Source: Catellatospora sichuanensis
Lineage (GTDB): Bacteria; Actinomycetota; Actinomycetes; Mycobacteriales; Micromonosporaceae
Direction of reading: 5' to 3'
DNA length: 64,000 nt
Assembly: GCF_007483665.1 (NCBI RefSeq)
Contig: NZ_VIQO01000001.1
Span: forward strand, 310,001 to 374,000
Part shown: positions 16,975 through 25,401 of the stretch, piece by piece
Layout of the letters: every line of letters starts with the position of its first letter
Numbering within the stretch: position 1 is the first letter of the stretch
Translations under genes and position numbers: made by a program
The notes under the pieces: generated by a model
The model's input: the letters and a program-made list of their open reading frames with translations, nothing else
The model's database searches: none
Told to the model about the DNA's origin: nothing

Positions 16975-17597
16975 GCCGCGACCGGTTCCGGCACCCGGGC
17001 CCGCAGCGCGTTCTGCCAGGCCAGCAGCCCTGCCACGCACAGGCCCAGGAACACGACGTAGAGCGCGGCGGTCAGCCGCAGGTCCTTGTGGAGGTAGAGC
17101 GGGATGTAGATCAGGTCCGCGATGATCCAGATCCACCAGCTCTCCAGCCTCTTGCGGGTCTGCAGGTACGTCGCGACGAGCGAGAGCACCGTGGTCAACG
17201 CGTCCGGCAGCGGCACCGTCGAGTTGGTGACCCGGTCCAGCAGCAGCCAGAGCCCGGCGGTCGCCGCCACCCCGGCCACCGCCAGCACGGTCCACTCGGC
17301 ACGGGTCGTCCGGGAGACCTCGAGCCGGCCCCGGTCCCCGCCGCGTAGCCACTGCCACCAGCCGAGCAGGCCCAGCACCACGTACAGCACCTGCAGGCTC
17401 GCATCGGCGTAGAGGCCGGACGTGGCGAACACCACCATCAGCAGGAGCACGTTGAGGATGCCGACCGCCCAGTTGGCGACGTTCTGGCGCACCAGCAGCC
17501 ACACGTTGAGCACGCCGGTCAGGAAGCCGAGCACCTCGGCCCAGGTCATCGGGGTGTCGCGCACCGTGAAAGCGGTGCTGAGCAGCCAGTCGAGCAT
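16971..17597 (-). CDS. pnuC: PnuC-family nicotinamide riboside transporter
   Basis: A 208-residue membrane protein with about seven helices and the PnuC texts VLNVWLLVRQNVANWAVG and ESWWIWIIADLIYIPLY. PnuC proteins carry nicotinamide riboside by facilitated diffusion, made irreversible by NadR phosphorylation, and nadR overlaps its stop codon. ATG 17597 is preceded at 7 bases by TAGGGT, suggesting leaderless transcription. It is divergent from a small monooxygenase-type gene, with a perfect palindrome between them. Confidence 0.9.
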   Translation of the reverse strand: MLDWLLSTAFTVRDTPMTWAEVLGFLTGVLNVWLLVRQNVANWAVGILNVLLLMVVFATSGLYADASLQVLYVVLGLLGWWQWLRGGDRGRLEVSRTTRAEWTVLAVAGVAATAGLWLLLDRVTNSTVPLPDALTTVLSLVATYLQTRKRLESWWIWIIADLIYIPLYLHKDLRLTAALYVVFLGLCVAGLLAWQNALRARVPEPVAA

Positions 17598-17604
17598 GGG
17601 CGAC

Positions 17605-17610
17605 ACCCTA
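17605..17610 (-). promoter_or_regulatory. -10 box TAGGGT, leaderless start of pnuC-nadR
   Basis: On the minus strand TAGGGT is followed by 7 bases and then the pnuC ATG at 17597. Confidence 0.6.
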
Positions 17611-17622
17611 GGGCACACACAC

Positions 17623-17640
17623 CACGGCCGAACGGCCGTG
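17623..17640. promoter_or_regulatory. 18-bp perfect palindrome in the pnuC/ABM divergent promoter
   Basis: CACGGCCG-AA-CGGCCGTG lies between the pnuC -10 box and the start of the opposite gene, 14 bases before ATG 17655. Symmetry and position suggest an operator, but the binding protein is unknown. Confidence 0.45.
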
Positions 17641-17654
17641 CAAGGATCATCGGC

Positions 17655-17954
17655 ATGGTGCTCGAGATCGCCCAGATCGAAGTCCTGCCCGGCCAGGAAG
17701 ACGGCTTCGCCGCCGCATACGCGCAGGCCCGTCCCTGGCTCGCCGACACGGACGGCTGCCTCACCACCCGGATGACCCGCGGCATCGAATCGCCGTCGCG
17801 GTTCGTGCTGCTGGTCGAGTGGGAGTCGGTGCAGGCCCACGAGGAGAACTTCCGGGCCACCGACCGCTTCGTCCAGTGGCGCACCATCCTCAGCCCGTAT
17901 TTCGCCAAGCCTCCGTTCGTGGAGCACTTCGCCGACCTGACCGTCGAAGGCTGA
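17655..17954 (+). CDS. Antibiotic biosynthesis monooxygenase (ABM) family protein
   Basis: A 99-residue single ABM-fold domain (dimeric alpha-beta barrel): IAQIEVLPGQEDGFAAAYAQ, then the central LLVEWESVQAHEENF, then the C-terminal FVEHFADL. The family includes cofactor-free quinone-forming monooxygenases, heme-degrading proteins and many stress proteins, so the reaction is not assigned. AAGGA lies 8 bases before ATG 17655. It is followed 48 bases later by an alpha/beta hydrolase. Confidence 0.8.
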   Translation: MVLEIAQIEVLPGQEDGFAAAYAQARPWLADTDGCLTTRMTRGIESPSRFVLLVEWESVQAHEENFRATDRFVQWRTILSPYFAKPPFVEHFADLTVEG

Positions 17955-18002
17955 GCCCGCACACCGGCCCGGCCTGATTCCCGCAGCGAGCGCAGCACCG
18001 AC

Positions 18003-18740
18003 ATGACCGACCGCACCCTCACCACGTCCGACGGCGTGCCCGTCGACGCCCACCACGACCCGGGCGACCCCGCGCTGGCGTTCGTCGTCGCGCACGGCTT
18101 CACCGGCTCCTGGCGGCGCGACGCCGTACGCCGGGCCGCCGGGATCTTCGGCCGGACCGGCGGCGTGATCAGCTTCGACTTCCGCGGCCATGGCCGCTCC
18201 GGCGGCCTGTCCACGGTCGGCGACCTGGAGATCCACGACGTCGAGGCGGCCGTCGCCTGGGCCCGCGAGCTGGGTTACCGCCGCATCGTCACCGTCGGCT
18301 TCTCCATGGGCGCATCCGTGGTGGTGCGCCACGCCGCACTGCAACGCGGCGTCGACGCCGTGGTGGCCGTCAGCGGACCGGCACGCTGGTACTACCGGGG
18401 CACCCCGCCCATGCGGCGGGTGCACTGGGTGCTGGAGCGGCGGCTGGGACGGCTGGTCGGCCGGGTCGCGCTGCGCACCCGGATCGCGTCCGGCGGCTGG
18501 GACCCGGTGCCCGATCCGCCGTACGCCGTCGCCGGGCTCATCGCCCCCATCCCGCTGCTGGTGGTGCACGGCGACGCGGACGCGTACTTCCCGGTCGAAC
18601 ACGCCGAGCAGCTCTACGGCAACGCCGCCGAGCCCAAGGAGCTGTGGCTGGAGCCGGGCTTCGGCCACGCCGAGAACGCCGCCCCCGACGCGCTGCTGGA
18701 ACGCATCGGCGCCTGGGCCACCGCGCGCGCCGGGCACTAG
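18003..18740 (+). CDS. Alpha/beta hydrolase
   Basis: A 245-residue alpha/beta hydrolase. The oxyanion-side text is VAHGFTGSW, the nucleophile elbow is GFSMGAS, the acid is probably the Asp of LVVHGDADAYFPVEHA, and the histidine is in EPGFGHAENAA. No signal peptide or lid insertion stands out; length is standard for soluble esterase/lipase-like enzymes. The start ATG 18003 is preceded by GAGCGCAGCACCGAC, weak as a ribosome site but the only start that keeps the N-terminal strand. The substrate is unknown. Confidence 0.82.
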   Translation: MTDRTLTTSDGVPVDAHHDPGDPALAFVVAHGFTGSWRRDAVRRAAGIFGRTGGVISFDFRGHGRSGGLSTVGDLEIHDVEAAVAWARELGYRRIVTVGFSMGASVVVRHAALQRGVDAVVAVSGPARWYYRGTPPMRRVHWVLERRLGRLVGRVALRTRIASGGWDPVPDPPYAVAGLIAPIPLLVVHGDADAYFPVEHAEQLYGNAAEPKELWLEPGFGHAENAAPDALLERIGAWATARAGH

Positions 18741-18773
18741 TCCGCGGGGCTGCGCAGGCGCCATCCGTCCAAC

Positions 18774-18779
18774 TAGGTT
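18774..18779 (+). promoter_or_regulatory. -10 box TAGGTT before the TPR gene
   Basis: TAGGTT is followed by 6 bases (GGTGGG) and ATG 18786. GGTGG could also serve as a short ribosome site. Confidence 0.5.
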
Positions 18780-18785
18780 GGTGGG

Positions 18786-19427
18786 ATGAACGGGGACGAA
18801 CGACTGATCAGCGCAAGCGAGTCGTACGAGAACGCCGTCTTCGGCGGCGACACCACTGCGACCGAGACCGGCCACCACGACCTCGACAGCCTCGAAGCCG
18901 ACCTGGCCCTGGCCCGCGGCCGGCTGCTGCACGCCGACTTCCTGCACCGGCGCGAGGAGGACCCGGCCGAGCTGCCGGCGTTCGAGCGCGCCGCCGAGCT
19001 CTACGCGCGCCTCGGCGACGCGCACGGGCAGAGCCAGGCACTGTTCTGGCTCGGCTGCTTCCACCAGGTGGTCCGCGACGACGCGGACACCGCCCGGCCA
19101 CTGCTGCAACGCTCGTACGACATCGCGCGGCAGACCGGCGACGCGTTGACGCTGTCGTACGCGGTCCGGCACCTCGGTTTCGCCGACCTGGAGGCGGGTG
19201 ATGCCGAAGCGGGCCGCGAGAAGCTCGAGGAGTCCGCTCGGCTGCGCCGGGAGCTGGGTTTCCTGCCCGGCCTCGCGGCGGCCCAACTGGCGCTGGCACA
19301 GCTGGCCTTCGAGCAGGGGCGCGACGACGAGGCGGCAGCGCTGTTGGCGGAGGCCCGCGAGGCGGCCGCCCGCAGCCGCGCCCACGGCGTGCTCGCCTGG
19401 ATCGACGCGGCCCGCGTCCGGATCTGA
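18786..19427 (+). CDS. TPR-like helical repeat protein
   Basis: 213 residues, almost entirely paired amphipathic helices. Tetratricopeptide-like units start near ELPAFERAAELYARLGD, HGQSQALFWLGCFHQ, DALTLSYAVRHLGFADLEAG and AAQLALAQLAFEQGRDDEA. TPR folds are protein-binding scaffolds. Comparable stand-alone actinobacterial proteins have no assigned role, and nothing nearby indicates a partner. It is cytoplasmic, with no signal or membrane segment. Confidence 0.75.
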   Translation: MNGDERLISASESYENAVFGGDTTATETGHHDLDSLEADLALARGRLLHADFLHRREEDPAELPAFERAAELYARLGDAHGQSQALFWLGCFHQVVRDDADTARPLLQRSYDIARQTGDALTLSYAVRHLGFADLEAGDAEAGREKLEESARLRRELGFLPGLAAAQLALAQLAFEQGRDDEAAALLAEAREAAARSRAHGVLAWIDAARVRI

Positions 19428-19507
19428 CACGTCGGCGCGGAAGCCTGATCAGCTCCCACGCCGACGGTCACGGCTGCGTGCGGGCACAGCGGCCCGCCGC
19501 GGACCGG

Positions 19508-19678
19508 TCATCTGGTCGCCGCCATGACGGCGAGCAGATGGTTGCGGATGGCCTGCAGAGCCGGGTTGGAGGAATTCCAGCCCGTCGCGGCGGTGATGCG
19601 CCGCTCGGCGGCCATCAGCGATGGCGCGGCGGCCGCCTCGTCCGGCGACTGCGTGCGCCTGTGCCTGGCTTCGATCAT
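19508..19678 (-). CDS. Small hypothetical protein (56 aa)
   Basis: A 56-codon frame starting MIEARHRRTQSPDEAAAAPS, with a strong ribosome site GAGGAGG 5 bases before ATG 19678. That site is the main support. Composition is Ala/Arg-rich with one predicted helix at the C-terminus (NPALQAIRNHLLAVMAATR). I do not recognise the family. It sits alone in a 0.5-kb region between the TPR and GNAT genes, and hairpins lie upstream of it. Confidence 0.45.
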   Translation of the reverse strand: MIEARHRRTQSPDEAAAAPSLMAAERRITAATGWNSSNPALQAIRNHLLAVMAATR

Positions 19679-19740
19679 CGAGACCTCCTCGGTGCCTGCC
19701 GAGGGCGTCGACACACCGGCAGCGAAGCAGCCCGGAGTAC

Positions 19741-19833
19741 GCGGTTCACGAACCGCCCCACTGCATGTGGGCGCCGTGCCTGTTCCGTTTGGGGAAGCGG
19801 CGGTCCACCCGGACCGCCTGTCACGGAACAGGC
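19741..19833. repeat. Nested hairpins in the TPR-GNAT intergenic region
   Basis: GCGGTT-CACG-AACCGC is at 19741-19756. A larger structure follows: GCCTGTTCCGT (19778-19788) pairs with ACGGAACAGGC (19823-19833), enclosing a second perfect hairpin GGCGGTCC/GGACCGCC (19799-19818). No gene is visible here. It could end transcription of the GNAT gene on the minus strand. Confidence 0.6.
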
Positions 19834-19923
19834 CCGCCCCTTGCCTGTCCTATGACCGCACCGCCGGTGCCGAAACCTTTCCCGCGTACCTGATTCGGAC
19901 GCGGGCGGAGCGGGCCGCGGCGC

Positions 19924-20784
19924 TCAGGAGGGGCGGGCGAAGCGGGCCCGGCGGCCGAGGGCGGTGAAGCCGAGCCGGTGGTAGAGGGCGGCCGCACCCG
20001 GGTTGTTGACGTTGACGTCGAGCAGCATCTCGGACGAGCCGTCGGCGGCGGCCGCACGCAGGGCGGCGACCGTGAGGGCCGCGCCGACACCCTGGCCGCG
20101 CGCCGCGGGGGTGGTGCCGACCTGCACCAGCCAGCCGTCGCCGCAGACCACGAAGCCGAGGTCGGTGCCGTCCGGGCCGACCGCGAGCAGCGACCACGGC
20201 GGGCGGAAGTCGTCGTCGACCAGCCAGCCGGTCCACTGGTCCAGGTCCCAGTCCGGGAAGCCCGGACGCTCGGCGAAGGCTGCCCGGTACGCCGCGTGGA
20301 AACGGCTCACCGTCTCCGGGGCCCAGCCGACGAGGCGCACGCCGTCGGGCGGCGCGACGTCGGGGATCTCCTTCAGGTCGTGGCGCATCACGTCCTCCGC
20401 GAAGGACAACGTCAGGCCGCGGCTGGCGAACAGGGCCGCAGCGGCGTCGGTCAGCGACTCGGTCTCGACGACCTCGGCCCCGGCCAGGCACCAGTCCAGC
20501 GCGGCGGCGCCCAGGCCGCGCCCGCGGGCGGCCGGGTCCACCAGCGCGGTGCCGGTGACCGTGCTGCCGGTGGGCCGGATCGCGGCGGCGGCGACGAGCG
20601 TGCCGTCGGGGTCGTACGCGCCGATGGCGAGCCCGCCCTCGGCGGCGTAACGCCGCGCGGTGAAGCCCTCGCCCGCAGCCAGCGGCAGCCCGCCGTCGAC
20701 GGACAGGCACCGGGCGGCCAGGCGGGACACGGCCGGCACGGCGTCGGCGGCCAGCGGGGCGAAGAGAGCGTCAGCGTCGGTCAC
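19924..20784 (-). CDS. Tandem GNAT acetyltransferase
   Basis: 286 residues with two GNAT modules. The N-terminal one has ALVDPAARGRGLGAAALDW as its acetyl-CoA loop. The C-terminal one has QVGTTPAARGQGVGAALTVAAL, then LDVNVNNPGAAALYHRLGFTALGR, the classic motif A and B end. Tandem GNATs include mycothiol synthase and many unassigned enzymes; the MshD signature is not clear here, so the substrate is open. GTG 20784 follows a TAGGCT box by 8 bases; the long upstream extension overlaps the divergent membrane gene and was rejected. Confidence 0.82.
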   Translation of the reverse strand: MTDADALFAPLAADAVPAVSRLAARCLSVDGGLPLAAGEGFTARRYAAEGGLAIGAYDPDGTLVAAAAIRPTGSTVTGTALVDPAARGRGLGAAALDWCLAGAEVVETESLTDAAAALFASRGLTLSFAEDVMRHDLKEIPDVAPPDGVRLVGWAPETVSRFHAAYRAAFAERPGFPDWDLDQWTGWLVDDDFRPPWSLLAVGPDGTDLGFVVCGDGWLVQVGTTPAARGQGVGAALTVAALRAAAADGSSEMLLDVNVNNPGAAALYHRLGFTALGRRARFARPS

Positions 20785-20792
20785 GGGACGCG

Positions 20793-20798
20793 AGCCTA
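20793..20798 (-). promoter_or_regulatory. -10 box TAGGCT, leaderless start of the GNAT gene
   Basis: On the minus strand TAGGCT is followed by 8 bases and the GTG start at 20784. No ribosome site is present. Confidence 0.55.
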
Positions 20799-20839
20799 GA
20801 CGAGTTCGGGGCCGACGGCACTGGATTTGCACTGGCAGC

Positions 20840-21535
20840 ATGGGCGCCGTGAGCACCCCCTCGCTGGAGCACGTCCCATCCGCAGGCGCCACCGCCGACC
20901 AGGCCCTCCCGGGTGCTGTCACGGCCCGCCGCCTGCCCCGTGGCCACCTGGTCGCGCTGCTGGTCTTCGCCGCCATCGTCGCCGGGTCGTGGTGGCGCCC
21001 CCTCTGGCCCGCCGAGCAGGCGCTGCACCACAGCCTGACCGTGCTGGCCGTGGCCGGTCTGCTGTGGGCGCGGTGGCGGCTGCGGCTGCCGCTGAGCTCG
21101 TTCGTGCTGGTGCTGGTCTTCCTGACACTGCACACGGTGGCGGCCCGCTGGATCTACTCGTACGTGCCGTACGAGCAGTGGTGGCACGCGCTGACCGGGG
21201 CCGCCCCGTCGGGCGGGCGCAACCACTTCGACCGGCTGGTCCACTTCGGATACGGACTGCTGCTGGCTCCGGTGCTGGTCCGGGTGTGGTGCGAGCGCGG
21301 CGCCGGGCGCGGCCGGGCCTGGCTGCAGGCGGTGCAGGTGATCGTGTCCACCGGCGCGCTGTACGAACTGTTCGAGTGGGGCATCGCGCTGACCCTGGCG
21401 CCGGACGCGGCCGAGGCCTACAACGGCCAGCAGGGCGACCCATGGGACGCCCACAAGGACATGGCTCTCGCGCTGCTCGGCGCGGCCGTCGGCGCGACGG
21501 TCGCCGCCTGCCGCGGGTCTGCGACCCGCCGCTGA
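20840..21535 (+). CDS. DUF2238/YjdF-like membrane protein
   Basis: About 231 residues with six hydrophobic helices after a polar N-terminus of about 35 residues. The family motifs HFDRLVHFGYGLLLAP, ALYELFEWGIAL and GDPWDAHKDMALALLGA are clear; the conserved His, Glu and Asp residues in helices suggest a metal or proton role, but no function has been assigned to DUF2238. Starts at ATG 20840 and GTG 20849 are both in frame and cannot be separated. It is divergent from the GNAT gene. Confidence 0.78.
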   Translation: MGAVSTPSLEHVPSAGATADQALPGAVTARRLPRGHLVALLVFAAIVAGSWWRPLWPAEQALHHSLTVLAVAGLLWARWRLRLPLSSFVLVLVFLTLHTVAARWIYSYVPYEQWWHALTGAAPSGGRNHFDRLVHFGYGLLLAPVLVRVWCERGAGRGRAWLQAVQVIVSTGALYELFEWGIALTLAPDAAEAYNGQQGDPWDAHKDMALALLGAAVGATVAACRGSATRR

Positions 21536-21614
21536 CCGCCCGGCCACGGGGATCCACACCAGACCTGCACGAACTCTGCACATCCCGCCCGCGGCGCTGT
21601 GCTGGGCTCGGTGG

Positions 21615-22391
21615 ATGAACTCGTTCTCGCCCGCCGCGGCAGCGGCACCGGACCGGATCCAGTACCTGGACGCCGTGGCGCGCACCCCCGTCGGTCTCGA
21701 CTACAAACAGCGGCTCCTCGACCTGCTGCGACCACAGGCCGGGCACACGGTGCTCGACATCGGCTGCGGGCCGGGAACCGACCTGCCCCGGCTCGCCGAC
21801 GCGGTCGCCGGCACCGGCGCAGTCATCGGGGTCGACGATGACCCGGACATGCTGGCCGAGGCCCGGCGGCGGCTCGCGCACCGGCCGGGTGTCGAGGTCC
21901 GCCTCGGTGACGCCCACGAACTCCCACTGGCCGACGCGAGCGTCGACCGGGCCAAAGTGGACCGGGTGCTGCAGCATCTGGCCGACCCGGGCCGGGCGGT
22001 GGCCGAGGCGCGCCGGGTGCTGCGCCGCGGCGGCGTGTTCGCGATGGCCGAGCCGGACTGGGACACCCTCACCGTCGCCGACGAGGACGTGGAGACCAGC
22101 CGCTGCTTCGCCCGGTTCACGGCGGGCCGGGTCCGCAACGCAACCGTCGGCCGCCGCCTGGTGAGCCTGGCGGCGCGGGCCGGGTTCGGCATCGTTTCGG
22201 TGGAGGCGACGGTGGCGCTCTACCGCGACTTCCCGGCCGCCGACCAGGTGCTCGGCCTGCGGCGCAACACCGCCCGCGCGGTCCGGGCCGGGGTCATGGC
22301 CGACGAGGTGGCGCGGCAGTGGCTGGCCCGCCTGGAGACCGAGCCGTTCCTGGCCGGTTTCACGTTCTACCTGGTCACCGCGGAAGTCTGA
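21615..22391 (+). CDS. Class I SAM-dependent methyltransferase (UbiE/Methyltransf_11 type)
   Basis: A 258-residue methyltransferase. Motif I is VLDIGCGPGTDL, motif II is VIGVDDDPDM, and the post-motif is RLGDAHELPLADASVDRAKVDRVLQHLADP, followed by RVLRRGGVFAMAEPDW. The acceptor is not indicated; relatives act on quinones, natural products or lipids. GGTGG directly precedes ATG 21615. Convergent with the xylanase gene, sharing the terminator at 22405. Confidence 0.85.
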   Translation: MNSFSPAAAAAPDRIQYLDAVARTPVGLDYKQRLLDLLRPQAGHTVLDIGCGPGTDLPRLADAVAGTGAVIGVDDDPDMLAEARRRLAHRPGVEVRLGDAHELPLADASVDRAKVDRVLQHLADPGRAVAEARRVLRRGGVFAMAEPDWDTLTVADEDVETSRCFARFTAGRVRNATVGRRLVSLAARAGFGIVSVEATVALYRDFPAADQVLGLRRNTARAVRAGVMADEVARQWLARLETEPFLAGFTFYLVTAEV

Positions 22392-22404
22392 GCGCCCGTA
22401 CGGC

Positions 22405-22441
22405 GGCGCACCCGCCACGACGTGACCGTGGCGGGTGCGCC
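22405..22441. terminator. Bidirectional terminator between the methyltransferase and xylanase genes
   Basis: GGCGCACCCGCCAC pairs perfectly with GTGGCGGGTGCGCC (14 bp) over a 9-base loop, 14 bases after one stop codon and 10 before the other. Confidence 0.85.
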
Positions 22442-22450
22442 GGCTCGGTC

Positions 22451-24550
22451 TCAGCCGAGCGCGCAGGTGTTGCCGTTCAGGGTGAACGCCGTCGGTTTGG
22501 CATTGGTCCCGTTCCAGCTGCTGAGGAAGCCGAAGGAGACGGTGCCCCCGTTCGCGACGATGGCGCCGTTCCAGGCCGCGTTGGTGATCGTCACGTTCGC
22601 GCCGCTCTGCGCGTACGTGCTGCTCCAGGACTGGTTGACGACCTGGCCGTTGGCGAAGGTCCAGCGCAGTGCCCAGCCGTTGACCGCCGCCGGGCCGGAA
22701 TTGGTGATCACCACGTCACCCTGGAACCCGGTGTTCCACTGGTTGGTGACGGTGTACTTCACCCGGCACGGCACCGGCGGCACCCCGGAACCGCTGGGCG
22801 GCGGCGACGCGCTGGCCGACGGGCTCGGCGAGACGCTGGCACTCGGCGAGGCGCTCGGGCTCGGCGACACGCTGGGACTCGGCGACGCCGACCGGCTGGG
22901 CGACGCGCTGGGGCTGGGCGGCGCCGACGCGGACGCGCTCGGCGAGGCCGGTCCGGAGGCCGTCGGCGAGGCCGCGCCGATCACGGCCCAGTACGCGGGC
23001 TTGGCCTGCAGCTGCACGTCGAACAGCAGCGGGAAGTCCTTGCGGCTCACCGGATAGCTGTCCAGCCAGGTCTCGTCGTCGGCCAGGCCCCAGAACGTCA
23101 CCGAGGTGATGTTCGCCTTGTACTTGCGGTACACGTCGAACCAGGCCTTGTACCGCGCGGCCTGGCTGGTGAGCCGGTCCGCGGGCGGCGTGGTGAAGCT
23201 CTCCGAGCTGCTGGTGTAGATGCTGGTGTCCATCTCGGTGATCTGCTGCTCGACGCCGAGCGGGATGAACGTGGCGATCATCGAGTCGGTCTCCGCGCCG
23301 GTCGGCCAGGAGATGTTGCCGTGCTGCTGGTGCCCCACCCCGTCGATCGGCACACCCTCGGCCTTGAGCTGCGCGACCAGGTTGTAGAGCTTGTCGCGCT
23401 TGGCAGCCACGTTGGTGTTGTAGTCGTTGATGAACAGCTTCGCGTTCGGCGCGACCTGGCGGGCCACCCGGAACGCGGTGCGGATGTAGTCCAGCCCGGT
23501 GATGGTGTACCAGGTGCTGCGGCGCAGGCCGTCGCTCTGGTTCTCGTCGATGACCTCGTTGACCACGTCCCAGGCCGAGACGTCGGCCGCATAGCGGCCG
23601 CCGACCGCGCGGATGTGCGCCTCCAGCCGCGCCAGCAGCAGCGTCTTGTTGGCCGCGGTCGCGGTCATCGGCTGCCCGTTGGCGTCGTTGAACACCCAGG
23701 CCGGGGTCTGGTTGTGCCAGACGAACGTGTGCCCGCGCACCAACATCGCGTTGGCCCGCGCGAACGCGACGATCGCGTCGGCGTCGGTGTAGGTGAACAC
23801 GCCCTCGGTGGGCTCGGTGGCGTCCCACTTCATCGCGTTGCCCGCGGTCACCGAGTTGAAGTGCTTGGCCAGCAGCTGGCCCCGCTCGGCGAGCAGCTGC
23901 GGGCGGCCGACCGCGGCGCCGATCGGGAAGTCGTTCGCGAACACCGACTTCAGCGACGGGATGTCGGTCTGGATCGGACTGGCGGGCAGGTACGACAGGC
24001 TGAAGTCGTCGATGTGGAACGACGCCGTGCCGCTGACCGTCTCGACGTACACGGCGAAGAAGTCCGCGTCGTTGGCGAGCGTGTAGCCGCCGGTCAGCTG
24101 GGTCCAGCCGCCGTCGGTGACGGTGGTGCTGTTGACGACCTGCTCGTAGTTGGCCGTGCCCTGCCAGCGGCGTTCCACGCTCATCCGCAGTTGCACGGTG
24201 CCCGCGCCCGCGGCGGCGCGCGCCCAGACCGAGTACGTGTAGCGGGTGCCGCGGGTGACGGTGGTCAGCAGGTCCCGGCTGGGACCGTTCCAGGACGCCG
24301 TACGGCCCGAGGTGAGCAGGCTGCGGGTGCCCGCGTGCGCGACGGCGGTGCTGTTCTCGACGAGCTCGGCGGTGCCGCGCCGCGCCCAGCCCTGGACCGT
24401 GCCGTCCTCGAAGCTGCTGGTCAGCACGGTCACCGGGTCGGCGGCGCGGACGGGGGTGGAGGTGCTCGCGACCACGACCGCGAGCGCGGACAGGGTCAGC
24501 ATGAGGAGGCCGAGCGTGGCTCGTCCGGCTCTGGAGGAGAGTGTGGGCAC
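22451..24550 (-). CDS. Secreted GH10 endo-1,4-beta-xylanase with CBM22-like and CBM2 modules
   Basis: 699 residues. Signal peptide 1 to about 36 ending PVRAADP; an N-terminal CBM22/CBM4_9-type beta-sandwich (FEDGTVQGWARRG to SFHIDDFSLSY); a GH10 barrel with acid/base Glu in WDVVNEV and nucleophile Glu in ITEMDTS; a PSPS-type linker of about 65 residues rich in Pro/Ser/Ala; and a C-terminal CBM2 with VKYTVTNQWNTGFQGDV and the closing NGNTCALG. It hydrolyses xylan outside the cell. GTG 24550 is chosen because AGGA lies 8 bases upstream and it begins the signal peptide. A -35/-10 promoter is visible at 24667-24695. Confidence 0.92.
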   Translation of the reverse strand: MPTLSSRAGRATLGLLMLTLSALAVVVASTSTPVRAADPVTVLTSSFEDGTVQGWARRGTAELVENSTAVAHAGTRSLLTSGRTASWNGPSRDLLTTVTRGTRYTYSVWARAAAGAGTVQLRMSVERRWQGTANYEQVVNSTTVTDGGWTQLTGGYTLANDADFFAVYVETVSGTASFHIDDFSLSYLPASPIQTDIPSLKSVFANDFPIGAAVGRPQLLAERGQLLAKHFNSVTAGNAMKWDATEPTEGVFTYTDADAIVAFARANAMLVRGHTFVWHNQTPAWVFNDANGQPMTATAANKTLLLARLEAHIRAVGGRYAADVSAWDVVNEVIDENQSDGLRRSTWYTITGLDYIRTAFRVARQVAPNAKLFINDYNTNVAAKRDKLYNLVAQLKAEGVPIDGVGHQQHGNISWPTGAETDSMIATFIPLGVEQQITEMDTSIYTSSSESFTTPPADRLTSQAARYKAWFDVYRKYKANITSVTFWGLADDETWLDSYPVSRKDFPLLFDVQLQAKPAYWAVIGAASPTASGPASPSASASAPPSPSASPSRSASPSPSVSPSPSASPSASVSPSPSASASPPPSGSGVPPVPCRVKYTVTNQWNTGFQGDVVITNSGPAAVNGWALRWTFANGQVVNQSWSSTYAQSGANVTITNAAWNGAIVANGGTVSFGFLSSWNGTNAKPTAFTLNGNTCALG

Positions 24551-24666
24551 TGTGGGGATCCTGTTCCGGGAGGATTCATGCGCGAACGGACGCACACCAC
24601 TGCCCTTGGCGGTCGGACCGACCACGCCGAGAAGACGACCGCCGAGCCCGGAGGCGATCGGCGTCG

Positions 24667-24709
24667 ATGCTATGAGGTCCGGCAGGCCCCGTCAAACGGG
24701 CCAGGTTTG
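24667..24709 (-). promoter_or_regulatory. Promoter and possible operator of the xylanase gene
   Basis: On the minus strand TTGACG (24695-24690) and TAGCAT (24672-24667) are separated by 17 bases. The inverted pair CAAAC/GTTTG (24693-24709) overlaps and extends upstream of the -35 box. The transcript would have a leader of about 110 bases. Confidence 0.6.
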
Positions 24710-24739
24710 CCTCACCCTGCCTGCGGGTAGCACGGCGGC

Positions 24740-25384
24740 ATGAGCGCTGAGCTGCCACCACTACCGCCCTTGTCCCCCGAAGCCGAGGCCCAATACACCC
24801 CCGCCGGGCAGAGCATCGTCGACATGCTGGCCGACGAGCACCGGCAGATCACCCGCCTGTCGGCGGAGCTGGCCACGGAGGCCGCGACGGCCTCACCGGC
24901 CCGGCGGCGCCAGGTCGCCGAGGTGGTGACCGCGGTCGTCAGCCGGCACCTGGCGGCCGAGGAGCAGTATCTGCTGCCCACCGTGAAGCACCTGTTCCCC
25001 GACGGCGACGACCTGGTCTCCCGGGAGCTCGCCGAGGACGGCGCGATCCGCCAGGTGCTGCAGACGCTGTCGGTCATGCCCGCCGAGGACGACGGCTTCC
25101 AGGATCTCGTGCTGGAGGTCGACGCCCACCTGCGCCGCCACAAGCACACGGCCGACCGCCGCATCCACGGCCGGCTGAAGGAACTCGCCGACGACGACGA
25201 GCTGATCCGCCTGGGCAACCGGGCCGCGATCGCCGAGGAGGCGGCGGGCACCCGCCCGCACCCCAAGTCGCCCAGCACCCCGCCCTGGAACAAGGTCGTC
25301 GACCCGATGCTCGGCGTCGCCGACAAGCTCCGCGACGCCGTCACCGGCCGCCCCACCTACCCCGACCAGCTCGACCCCAAATGA
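24740..25384 (+). CDS. Hemerythrin-domain protein
   Basis: 214 residues. An HHE/hemerythrin-type four-helix bundle spans about 25-160, with candidate iron ligands in DEHRQIT, SRHLAAEEQYLLP and DAHLRRHKHTADRRIH. A proline-rich C-terminal tail of about 45 residues follows. Such proteins bind diiron and are linked to oxygen, NO or redox sensing in actinobacteria. No fused signalling domain is present. Convergent with uvrB, with a palindromic element between. Confidence 0.85.
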   Translation: MSAELPPLPPLSPEAEAQYTPAGQSIVDMLADEHRQITRLSAELATEAATASPARRRQVAEVVTAVVSRHLAAEEQYLLPTVKHLFPDGDDLVSRELAEDGAIRQVLQTLSVMPAEDDGFQDLVLEVDAHLRRHKHTADRRIHGRLKELADDDELIRLGNRAAIAEEAAGTRPHPKSPSTPPWNKVVDPMLGVADKLRDAVTGRPTYPDQLDPK

Positions 25385-25401
25385 CCCCCGCCCCACCTCC
25401 T

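Noticed and set aside
22422-23057. Frame with repeated Leu-Gly-Asp units on the + strand near 22800-22980
   Set aside because: It is the complement of the Pro/Ser-rich linker of the xylanase; the repeat comes from the linker codons.
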